From CAYXDO01 sp964463485 (lineage in GTDB: Bacteria > Myxococcota > Kuafuiibacteriia > Kuafuiibacteriales > Kuafuiibacteriaceae), in contig CAYXDO010000018.1 of the NCBI GenBank assembly GCA_964463485.1, positions 1-64,000 of the forward strand: a stretch of 64,000 nucleotides of DNA. The letters run 5' to 3'. Position 1 is the first letter of the stretch, and the number at the start of each line of letters is the position of its first letter. The translations under genes were made by a program, and so were the position numbers. Under the pieces are notes generated by a model, which saw only the letters and a program-made list of their open reading frames with translations, was not told the origin of the DNA and did no database searches. Shown in pieces: positions 9,421-16,974 of this stretch.

Positions 9421-10638
9421 CTATTTCGGCTTCTGCTTCCTAGCCCATGAAAGATCGAACTGATCTCGGAGCTCGCCGATTCGGGCAGGTGTGCCGGGGA
9501 GGGCGATGGCGCGACCGCCCGAAAAACCAATTCCCCAAGGCTCGAGGGTGTGGCGCCAAACGCGCAGGAGATCCTCCGCGGGCTCGTTGTGGAGGGCCAC
9601 GTGTTCGGCGACGTATTGGTTTACGATGCGAGCGAGCGCGGCCGGGATCTCCTCCACGGCCTTGACTCCTCCGAACAAAATCGAAGCGTCGACCCACTTT
9701 CCCGACTCCAAGGTGCCGTCGAGGAAGTTGGTCAGTGTGTCGCTGTGGAGCTGATAGACGAGCTCTTCGGGCAAGCTTCGGCGACGGTCGAGGTAGCGAG
9801 CCCGCCACCCGAGCCAAGCGTCGTCTTCCGGAATTCGACCATCGAGGAACGCGGCGACCCACTCCGGCCTGAACTCCGCGCAGGTGTCATAGAAACTCTG
9901 GGCGTTCGCGATGACGTCGTCGTCGTAACCCGCGGTTCGGTACAGCTCGAGCAGATCGATCGTCAGCCCCCGCATGCGGGCCAGGACGAAGCTGGAGCTC
10001 GGTGCATGCTGCGACTGCACGGCCATCCGGGCGAAGCGGCGCTCGACATCCAACTCCGAGACCTCGGCGTGGCTGGCGCGGATGAGCGCTCTTGCAAACG
10101 CGGCCATCTCCATGTCGCCGTAGGCCACCATGGTGTGCGAGATCAGCATCTTCTCCGGCTCGCCGTAGCCAGCGAGGTCGCCCACGCGAGCGAAGATGCG
10201 CCCGTCGACGAGCGACTTCAGCCTCGGCAGCAGGCGAGCGTCGGCGTCGATGGGCACGACCTTGACCGAGTCCGCGAGCACCTGCGCGAAGGCGCGGACG
10301 GCGTCTTTGGTGTCTTCGAGCGTGTAGGCGAAGAGGTCTTCGAGGTTGCCCGTGTTCGCCGGGTTGAATTGTCGCTCGCCGAGGCGAACCAAGTGCTGCT
10401 CGATGATGGACGCCTGTTCGGCGTTCAACATGCCTCGCTGGATGAACCCGGCGAGGCTCGAGACGAAGCGGCGAATTGCCCGCTGGTGCGCCTCGCTCAG
10501 CAGTTCGAGGCGCGACTCGAGGCCCGAGGCGTGCACCGAAATCGCCCCACGGTAACTTGCCTCGGCGCGGCTGTCGACTTCCGTACCTCGTCTTCGACTC
10601 GCGTCGGGCTCACCTCGAGTAGGACGGACACGCTCCAT
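9421..10638 (-). CDS. Uncharacterised protein, mostly alpha-helical
   Basis: About 405 residues from ATG 10638, divergent from gpmI (ATG 10701) across 62 bases. The sequence is soluble and helix-rich, with no signal peptide, transmembrane segment or motif I recognise. The tail is basic (WARKQKPK). The in-frame ATG at 10731 would run into gpmI, so the shorter start is preferred. The gene ends 24 bases before the start of the Clp-type gene on the same strand, so the two could be co-transcribed. Codon use looks like that of its neighbours and supports a real gene, but I do not assign a function. Confidence 0.7.
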   Translation of the reverse strand: MERVRPTRGEPDASRRRGTEVDSRAEASYRGAISVHASGLESRLELLSEAHQRAIRRFVSSLAGFIQRGMLNAEQASIIEQHLVRLGERQFNPANTGNLEDLFAYTLEDTKDAVRAFAQVLADSVKVVPIDADARLLPRLKSLVDGRIFARVGDLAGYGEPEKMLISHTMVAYGDMEMAAFARALIRASHAEVSELDVERRFARMAVQSQHAPSSSFVLARMRGLTIDLLELYRTAGYDDDVIANAQSFYDTCAEFRPEWVAAFLDGRIPEDDAWLGWRARYLDRRRSLPEELVYQLHSDTLTNFLDGTLESGKWVDASILFGGVKAVEEIPAALARIVNQYVAEHVALHNEPAEDLLRVWRHTLEPWGIGFSGGRAIALPGTPARIGELRDQFDLSWARKQKPK

Positions 10639-10700
10639 CTCAATTGCTCGGAGTTTCCCGACCCATTGACCCGCCGAAGCGCCTCTTGCATCGAGGCCCC

Positions 10701-12728
10701 ATGTCAAACGAGTTGATGCTCGAGACCGCACCGGGAATCGTGGCGCGAACCGGGCCCCTCGTCATCGTCGTCATGGACGGCGTGGGCCTTGGCGCAGAAA
10801 ACGAAGGCAACGCCGTCCATCTCGCGCGTACGCCCGTGCTCGATCGCCTCATGACCGAGCATTCGCATCTTTCATTACGGGCTCACGGCACTGCGGTCGG
10901 CTTGCCGTCCGACGACGACATGGGCAACAGCGAGGTCGGCCACAACGCGCTTGGCGCTGGCAGGGTCTTCGCCCAAGGAGCCAAGCTCGTGGGCGAGGCG
11001 ATCGCGTCGGGACGCCTGTTCGAAGGCCCGGTCTGGAGAGGGATCGTGAGCGCGGTGCGCGAAGAGCAAACGACGCTCCACTTTCTCGGGCTGCTGAGCG
11101 ACGGCAACGTACACAGCCACATCGAGCATCTCGAAGCGCTGATCACGAACGCGCACAAACAAGGTGTGGAGCGTGTGCGGGTCCACGTGCTGCTCGACGG
11201 GCGAGATGTGCCCGAGACATCTGCGCTCACGTACATCGACCGCCTCGAGGTCAAGCTTTCGTCGATCTGCCGGCCGGCCGTAGCGCCCCCGCGTCGCGCG
11301 GATCGCAAGGCCATGAAGGAGCTCGAAGAGCTCGAGGCCGCTCACGTCGGCGCGCGCGCGGAGCTCGAGAGCGGCAAGGCCCATCTCGCGACGCTGATCT
11401 CGGACCTCGCCGAAGCCGAAAAATCAGCCATCGAATGGGAAAAGAAGGCGATGCTAGCGGTCCGCGAAAACAACGACGCGCTCGCGATCCTTCTGCTCGA
11501 AAACAAGAAGCAGCAAGCCGTTCACGCTCTAAGGATCCAAGAGACGATCGCCGAGCAAGAACCGCTCGTGAATCGACTGGAAGCGGCGCTCGCCATTCTG
11601 GAAGAACGCGTCGATGCCAAACGCGCCGACGTCCTCGGCCAGACTCAGCGCGACTATCGCATCGCGTCGGGCGGCGGCCGAATGAAGATCACCATGGATC
11701 GCTACGAGGCCGACTGGAGCATGGTCGAACGTGGCTACGACATCCACGTTCGGGGCAAAGGTGAAGGCTTCAGGAGCGCTCGCGAAGCCGTCGAGACCTT
11801 GCGCGCGAGGACGCCCGGCGTGATCGATCAAGACCTGCCGCCGTTCGTCATCTTCGAAGAAGGCCGACCCGTAGGCCGCATCGAGGACGGTGACGCCGTC
11901 GTCTTCTTCAACTTCCGCGGAGACCGAGCCATCGAGATCAGCCGCGCCTTCGATGACGTCAACTTCGACAAGTTCAACCGAGGCCGTAGGCCCGACGTGC
12001 TCTACGCCGGCATGATGCAGTACGACGGTGACTACAAGATCCCGCGAAGATTCCTGGTCGATCCCCCGGCGATCGATCGGACCATGGGCGAGTACTTGGC
12101 GCGCACGGGCGTGCGACAGCTCGCGATCAGCGAGACTCAGAAGTTCGGGCACGTCACCTATTTTTGGAACGGCAATCGAGGCGCCAAGTTCGACGAGAAG
12201 CTCGAGACATGGATCGAGATTCCTTCCGATCGACTCCCGTTCGAGGAGCGCCCGTGGATGAAAGCCGCCGAGATCACTGACGCCGCGATCGAAGCGATCC
12301 GTCGAGGAGAGCACCGCCTGATCAGGCTCAACTACGCCAACGGCGACATGGTCGGGCATACGGGCGTGCGCGAGGCCGCAGTGCTCGCGGTACAAACCGT
12401 GGACCTCGTGCTCGGACGGCTCCTAGACGCGGTGAGGCGCGCGAACGGGATCGCGCTCGTCACCGCGGACCACGGCAATGCGGACGAGATGTATCAGCTC
12501 GACGCGAAGAAGAAGGACTGGAAGCGCACGGAGGATGGGCGAATCGAGCCCAAGACGAGTCACACTCTAAACCCCGTGCCGTTCATTCTCTACGATCCAA
12601 GAAAGGAGCTCTCCCTGCGGACCGACCTCGCGCAACCGGGCCTGGCCAACGTGGCAGCGACGGCTTTGGAGCTCCTCGGATATCTCCCACCGCCCGACTA
12701 CGAACCCTCGCTGCTGGCTCGGAAGTGA
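10701..12728 (+). CDS. gpmI: 2,3-bisphosphoglycerate-independent phosphoglycerate mutase with a coiled-coil insert
   Basis: The glycolytic enzyme interconverting 3- and 2-phosphoglycerate, a Mn-dependent member of the alkaline phosphatase superfamily. Signatures include VVMDGVG, the catalytic Ser in DDDMGNSEVGHNALGAGR (Ser77 from ATG 10701), VHVLLDGRDVPETSAL, IASGGGRMKITMDRYEADW, NYANGDMVGHTG, LVTADHGNADEM and SHTLNPVPFIL. The protein has 675 residues against about 510-550 for the family. The excess is one insert of about 130 residues (187-316, bases 11259-11648) at the end of the transferase-domain segment, just before the conserved DYRIASGGGRMK. The insert is strongly helical and resembles the PspA/IM30 coiled coil (EWEKKAMLAVRENNDALAI). 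All catalytic motifs are intact, so the enzyme is probably active. Confidence 0.95.
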   Translation: MSNELMLETAPGIVARTGPLVIVVMDGVGLGAENEGNAVHLARTPVLDRLMTEHSHLSLRAHGTAVGLPSDDDMGNSEVGHNALGAGRVFAQGAKLVGEAIASGRLFEGPVWRGIVSAVREEQTTLHFLGLLSDGNVHSHIEHLEALITNAHKQGVERVRVHVLLDGRDVPETSALTYIDRLEVKLSSICRPAVAPPRRADRKAMKELEELEAAHVGARAELESGKAHLATLISDLAEAEKSAIEWEKKAMLAVRENNDALAILLLENKKQQAVHALRIQETIAEQEPLVNRLEAALAILEERVDAKRADVLGQTQRDYRIASGGGRMKITMDRYEADWSMVERGYDIHVRGKGEGFRSAREAVETLRARTPGVIDQDLPPFVIFEEGRPVGRIEDGDAVVFFNFRGDRAIEISRAFDDVNFDKFNRGRRPDVLYAGMMQYDGDYKIPRRFLVDPPAIDRTMGEYLARTGVRQLAISETQKFGHVTYFWNGNRGAKFDEKLETWIEIPSDRLPFEERPWMKAAEITDAAIEAIRRGEHRLIRLNYANGDMVGHTGVREAAVLAVQTVDLVLGRLLDAVRRANGIALVTADHGNADEMYQLDAKKKDWKRTEDGRIEPKTSHTLNPVPFILYDPRKELSLRTDLAQPGLANVAATALELLGYLPPPDYEPSLLARK

Positions 12729-12799
12729 TCGCGACTTCGCGGATCGGAGTCCCGGAAGCTTGTATCAACCGGCCACCGGGCGAGGGTACACTGGGCTCC

Positions 12800-13636
12800 G
12801 TGCCGCTCGCTGAGGAGAGCGTGGCCATTCGAAGCTTTCGAGAGAGCGTCTCGGGCCGGGCCATCGATCTAGGTGAGGCCGCACTCTTCATCGCCGCCGA
12901 AGAGTACCCGGGCCTCGACGTCAAAGCGGAGCTCGCCAAGATCGACATTTTGGCCGAGGAAGCGCGCCCAACCGTGATTCGCGGGCAGTCGGAGCGAGAG
13001 CGACTTCAGCTCTTGTGTCATTTCTTGTTCGAAACCAAAGGCTATCGCGGGAATCGCGCAGCCTATTACGATCCGCGCAACTCGTTCCTGAATGACGTTC
13101 TTCGGCGAAGGACGGGCATCCCGATCTCGCTGGCGATCTTGCATCTCGAGGTGGCGCGGCGCCTGGGCATCCGTTTGGTCGGCATCGGCTTTCCGATGCA
13201 CTTTCTGCTCGCACACCTCGACCGGCCGACCACGTATGTGGATGCGTTCTCGGGCCGGCTGATGGACAGGCCGGAGGTCGCCAAGCTGCTCGCTCGGCTG
13301 TCCAACGATCAGATCAAGCTCACCGACGACATGCTAGCGCCCGTAGGACCTCGGGCGATCCTCGAGCGGATGCTCCGAAACCTGAAGTCCGTATACGCGA
13401 CCAGCGGAGACTCCGCGCGCCTGCTGCGCGTCATCGATCGAATTCTGATTCTTCGCCCATCCGCCGCCGAAGAATATCGAGATCGGGGTGCGGTGTTCCT
13501 CGGAATCGGGGCGACTCCGTTTGCGTTGGCCGACTTCGAACGATTCCTGGCGCTGGTCTCGAAGGGCACGGAGCGAGACGCGGTGAGCACACTCGTCAAG
13601 AAGCTCCGGAGCGAGAAGTCCGAGCTCTCGAACTGA
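12800..13636 (+). CDS. SirB1-family protein (transglutaminase-like plus TPR)
   Basis: About 278 residues from GTG 12800. An alternative GTG at 12725 overlaps the gpmI stop as GTGA and would add 25 poorly conserved residues, so the start is uncertain. The core PRNSFLNDVLRRRTGIPISL and the following GIGFPMHFLL are hallmarks of the SirB1/YchA family, a transglutaminase-core fold followed by a helical repeat tail (about residues 200-278) resembling TPR units. The biochemical role of the family is poorly defined. It is probably co-transcribed with gpmI. Confidence 0.85.
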   Translation: MPLAEESVAIRSFRESVSGRAIDLGEAALFIAAEEYPGLDVKAELAKIDILAEEARPTVIRGQSERERLQLLCHFLFETKGYRGNRAAYYDPRNSFLNDVLRRRTGIPISLAILHLEVARRLGIRLVGIGFPMHFLLAHLDRPTTYVDAFSGRLMDRPEVAKLLARLSNDQIKLTDDMLAPVGPRAILERMLRNLKSVYATSGDSARLLRVIDRILILRPSAAEEYRDRGAVFLGIGATPFALADFERFLALVSKGTERDAVSTLVKKLRSEKSELSN

Positions 13637-13639
13637 TCT

Positions 13640-14917
13640 TCAACGTAATCCGTCGACCGAGAGCGAGTACGTGCTCACGCAGTCGAAGGTCGCGAACGGG
13701 TTCGTCACACAGACGACCCAAGTCCCGCCGTCGTCCGTCCCAAAGCGCTCCCCCCAGTCGATGCGATCGTCTGTGTTGCTCGTGTTCTCGCTCGACGCGA
13801 TGGGGTTGTTGGCGGTGCACTCGGCGACGCTCGGATAGAGGAACACGTCGTAGTCCTTTCCTACGGGGATCTGAGTGAGCGCGATGTTGATGTTTTCGGG
13901 GAACGGGCTCGCGGCGTCGGCGACCTGGAAACAGTAGCAGTCCTTCCGATCGATCCGTGCGTCGAAGCTGGCTCGGATGGAGACCGTGGGGTCGACCATG
14001 GCGGAGAGCGATCGGCAGCTGTTGCACACGTCGTTGGGCTCGTAAGCGTCTGGGTTCCTTTGATCGGAGCCGTTGCAGTCTTGATCGATGCCGTCGCCGC
14101 AGATCTCTGCCGTTCCGCTGCCCCCTTCACACGCACCCCATCGATGGGCGGCGCCGCACGTCTCGATTCCCGGTCCACAGGCGCCAGCGCATGAGCGAGT
14201 AGCTCCCGCGCAGTCGGGGTCGTCGCAGTCGGTGAGGTCGTCGCAGTCGTCGTCGTTGGTGTTCGAACAATCGGTCTCCATGGTCCCGCCTGCGCAGAAA
14301 CAGTCGCGGTCTCGACACACCTCGTCGATGGCGCAGGTGCGCTCGCAGCTCCCGCAGCGATCGTGGTTGCGGGTGACGTCGACACACGCGCCGGCGCAGT
14401 CGGCCGTGTCATTCACACACACGCAGGAGCCCATCACGCACTCCTGATCGGCGCGGCACTCGCGCCGACAGATCCCACAGTTCGCTTCGTCGGTGTCGGT
14501 GTCGACGCAGCCCGAGCCGCAATCGAAGAGATCGCGCGGGCACACGCAGCCTCCGCCGCGGCATTCGAGCCCGTTGCCGCACGGTTTGTCGCAGTCTCCA
14601 CAGTGCAGTCGCTCGGTCTCTACGTCCACACACGTGCCCGCGCACGCCTTCAGTCCAGCCCCGCACGTCGTCGTGCATTGCCCATTGGAGCAGAATGCGC
14701 CGCCCGTGCATGGCTTGTTGCAGTCACCGCAGTGGTCGGGGTCGCTTAGCCGGTTGACGCAGCGAGACCCGCACATCAAACGCGGGGCTTCACACGTCTC
14801 GGCCGCGTCGGGGCTCGAGACGCCAGCGTCGCCAGGCGGCGGCAAGATCGGGTCGGGATCACACGCGGCGAGCAACAACAAGAGAACGGCGCGCCGCACG
14901 GACGTCGAGGATATCAC
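13640..14917 (-). CDS. Cys-rich lipoprotein with MopE-like metal-binding motif
   Basis: About 425 residues from GTG 14917, whose GTGA overlaps the stop of the preceding small membrane protein. The signal peptide ends in LLLLLAAC, a lipobox. Residues about 30-200 are a series of cysteine modules of the type CGxxCxxxC...CxxGxCVD. Next come NDDDCDDLTDCDDPDC and ICGDGIDQDCNGSDQ, which resemble the calcium/copper-associated MopE-type motif of myxobacterial surface proteins. The C-terminal third resembles a beta-rich pre-peptidase-type domain (DRKDCYCFQV, YDVFLYPS). It is the last gene of a sigma-factor operon, so its expression is probably tied to that sigma factor. A surface or periplasmic role is inferred; no catalytic site is visible. 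Confidence 0.8.
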   Translation of the reverse strand: MISSTSVRRAVLLLLLAACDPDPILPPPGDAGVSSPDAAETCEAPRLMCGSRCVNRLSDPDHCGDCNKPCTGGAFCSNGQCTTTCGAGLKACAGTCVDVETERLHCGDCDKPCGNGLECRGGGCVCPRDLFDCGSGCVDTDTDEANCGICRRECRADQECVMGSCVCVNDTADCAGACVDVTRNHDRCGSCERTCAIDEVCRDRDCFCAGGTMETDCSNTNDDDCDDLTDCDDPDCAGATRSCAGACGPGIETCGAAHRWGACEGGSGTAEICGDGIDQDCNGSDQRNPDAYEPNDVCNSCRSLSAMVDPTVSIRASFDARIDRKDCYCFQVADAASPFPENINIALTQIPVGKDYDVFLYPSVAECTANNPIASSENTSNTDDRIDWGERFGTDDGGTWVVCVTNPFATFDCVSTYSLSVDGLR

Positions 14918-15141
14918 GCCCCGAGCACCGCGAGCGTCGTCGCGGCCCACCCAACCTCGACGACGACCGCGATGACGAGGAAGGCTGGTTCGAGGGCGAG
15001 CGTCCATGCTCGCGAGAGCCACGTGGCCTTCGATCGCTCGAGCTCCTCGAGCGCCGCCCAGCGAGTTCGGAGCGTCACGGATGAATCCACGTCCGGACGA
15101 GGAAGCGAGGACACCCATTCGTCGAGGCGCTTGTCGTCCAT
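14914..15141 (-). CDS. Small membrane protein next to ECF sigma factor
   Basis: 75 residues. The N-terminal ~45 are hydrophilic and helical (DDKRLDEWVSSLPRP), followed by a single hydrophobic segment near residues 50-73. It starts one base after the sigma-factor stop and overlaps the next gene by GTGA. This position and topology fit a minimal anti-sigma factor or a membrane-tethered regulator. It lacks the HxxxCxxC zinc motif of ZAS anti-sigma factors, so that role is inference from context. Confidence 0.7.
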   Translation of the reverse strand: MDDKRLDEWVSSLPRPDVDSSVTLRTRWAALEELERSKATWLSRAWTLALEPAFLVIAVVVEVGWAATTLAVLGA

Positions 15142-15142
15142 G

Positions 15143-15676
15143 TCAGACCTCCAGATCCGCGAGTTGCTCTTTGAGCGCCGAGCGCGCCCGCGAGAGCCTC
15201 TGCCGAGTTGCTTCGGCGCTGATGCCGAGCACGAGCCCTGCCTCCTTCGCGGACATCCCTTCGACGACCACCAGCAGGATCACTTCCCGGTCACGAAGGG
15301 GCAAGTCGTGAACCGCCCGCTCGACTCGACCCGTCACCTCGACGGTCTCCGCACGCTCGTGGGGGGTGGCCAGAGGAGTCGGCCGCAAGAAGCCTTCGAG
15401 CTTCGAATAAAGCGACACCCGACGGTGATGAGAGACAGCGAGATTTCGCGCCACCCGAAACAACCACGGACCAATCGGAGTGTCGCTCGGCAACGAAGCC
15501 GCCCCTCGCGCAAGACGGAGCCACGTCTCCTGAAAGAGATCCTCGGCGGTCGAACGATCGCGACACAGTCGAAACAGAAACGAATAGAGACCCGATCGAT
15601 GCCGCTCGAACACGGCGTCGAAGGCCGTTCGCTCGCCCTTCGACAGCCGAAGCAATAGCTCACGATCGGTCTCCAT
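15143..15676 (-). CDS. ECF-type RNA polymerase sigma factor
   Basis: About 177 residues from ATG 15676 (METDRELLLRLSKGE); an in-frame ATG at 15727 would overlap the previous gene. Region 2 is visible as AFDAVFERHRSGLYSFLFRL and ...AEDLFQETWLRLAR. Region 4 is visible as LRDREVILLVVVEGMSAKEA followed by a recognition helix GISAEATRQRLSRAR. Extracytoplasmic-function sigma factors direct RNA polymerase to a small regulon, often including their own operon. Here the operon holds a small membrane protein directly downstream and a Cys-rich lipoprotein after it. The preceding gene ends about 7 bases upstream of this start. Confidence 0.93.
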   Translation of the reverse strand: METDRELLLRLSKGERTAFDAVFERHRSGLYSFLFRLCRDRSTAEDLFQETWLRLARGAASLPSDTPIGPWLFRVARNLAVSHHRRVSLYSKLEGFLRPTPLATPHERAETVEVTGRVERAVHDLPLRDREVILLVVVEGMSAKEAGLVLGISAEATRQRLSRARSALKEQLADLEV

Positions 15677-15683
15677 CCGAAGC

Positions 15684-16040
15684 TCATGCGCCTGCGATTC
15701 GTCGCTCACCCAAGGCGATGAGCACATAGACGATGTTGAGAATGGTGAAGCCCATCACCGCGGGCGCCATCGATTCCCCAAGCCCTTGCATCACGATGAG
15801 ATGAAGCTCCGGAGACTTCGACCACTCGGGATGGTTGGGTACCTGCGTGAACACCGCCATTAGATCGGTCGCCACGCCCGCGATCGAAGCGTACACGATC
15901 GATTTGGCCAACGCCCGGAGCGGCCGAACGGCTTCGGCTCGAGGCTTGCTCACGAATTTGATCGAGGCGACCAGCGCGACGATGCCCAGACCCAATAGAA
16001 CGATCATCGGGGCGCCCCCCGCTTTGAAGAACTCCAACAT
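15684..16040 (-). CDS. Small membrane protein, possibly MotA/TolQ/ExbB-related
   Basis: About 118 residues from ATG 16040, preceded by a good ribosome binding site (gaggaag, 5 bases upstream). Three hydrophobic segments are visible: MIVLLGLGIVALVASI near the start, a middle segment around IVYASIAGVATDLMAV, and a C-terminal AVMGFTILNIVYVLIAL. The spacing and the phrase GLGESMAPAVMGFTILN recall short MotA/TolQ/ExbB proton-channel proteins, but the resemblance is weak. It is the first gene of the operon leading to the ECF sigma factor. Confidence 0.7.
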   Translation of the reverse strand: MLEFFKAGGAPMIVLLGLGIVALVASIKFVSKPRAEAVRPLRALAKSIVYASIAGVATDLMAVFTQVPNHPEWSKSPELHLIVMQGLGESMAPAVMGFTILNIVYVLIALGERRIAGA

Positions 16041-16194
16041 TTTTGCTTCCTCCTGACGCGTGTCGCGTCCGTCTGACCAAGAAGACGCACGAGCCATGTC
16101 AGCGTGACGGGCCTTCGTCGATTTTTCCTGCCGTCACCCCAACCCGCCTCGTTGCCAAGGGATCCCGGATCTGACACTCACGCCGCGCTTCGAC

Positions 16195-16905
16195 ATGGAA
16201 GACCTCAGCGTTCGGACGATCATCGACATCTTTCTTCACCTCGACAAGCACCTCACCGAGTGGGCGATCTGGATGGGTCCATGGCTTTATGGGTTGCTGT
16301 TCCTCGTCGTGTTCGCCGAGACCGGGTTGGTGGTGACTCCCTTCCTCCCAGGCGACTCGCTCCTCTTTGCCACCGGCGCGCTCACCGTTCCGCGTGACCT
16401 CAACGCGGACGGCGCTCTGGAGCCCGCTGCGCTCGAGCTCGTCGTCGTCGCGATCCTCTTGATCATCGCCGCCGTCCTCGGTGACGCCGTCAATTACTCC
16501 ATCGGCCGATTCGTGGGTCCACGTGTGTTCACCGCCGAGAGATCGTTCTTGTTGAACAAGAAGCACCTCCTACGAACTCAGCGCTTTTATGAACGGCACG
16601 GCGGAAAGACGATCATCATGGCGCGCTTCATGCCGATCATTCGAACCTTCGCTCCGTTCGTCGCAGGCATAGGCAAGATGAGCTATGCGCGGTTTGCCGC
16701 GTTCAACGTGATCGGTGCGGTGAGCTGGGTCGTTCTCTTCTTGGTCGGTGGCCACCTCTTTGGAAATCTGCCGACCGTTCAAAAGAATTTTCACTACGTG
16801 ATTTTGGGAATCGTCTTCGTCTCCGTCTTGCCGATAGTTTTCGAGGTCTACCGCGCGTGGCGGCACCCCGAACACCACGACGAGAAGACGAGTGAGGCGC
16901 CGTAG
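16195..16905 (+). CDS. DedA-family membrane protein
   Basis: 236 residues of the DedA (VTT/SNARE-associated) family, integral membrane proteins linked to lipid-carrier and phospholipid flipping. Conserved features are ETGLVVTPFLPGDSLLFATG near residue 42, a membrane segment ending GDAVNYSIGR, FYERHGGKTIIMARFMPIIR with the conserved ARFxPxxR arginines, and FAPFVAGIGKMSYARF. The length is somewhat above the typical ~200-220 because of a hydrophilic loop after the first reentrant segment. It is divergent from the sigma operon. Confidence 0.93.
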   Translation: MEDLSVRTIIDIFLHLDKHLTEWAIWMGPWLYGLLFLVVFAETGLVVTPFLPGDSLLFATGALTVPRDLNADGALEPAALELVVVAILLIIAAVLGDAVNYSIGRFVGPRVFTAERSFLLNKKHLLRTQRFYERHGGKTIIMARFMPIIRTFAPFVAGIGKMSYARFAAFNVIGAVSWVVLFLVGGHLFGNLPTVQKNFHYVILGIVFVSVLPIVFEVYRAWRHPEHHDEKTSEAP

Positions 16906-16974
16906 ACGCTGTGAAACTCCGCCTCCCCGTCTACTGCATGAAGGCCGCGCCATGATCGCGTAGACTCTCCCGAA

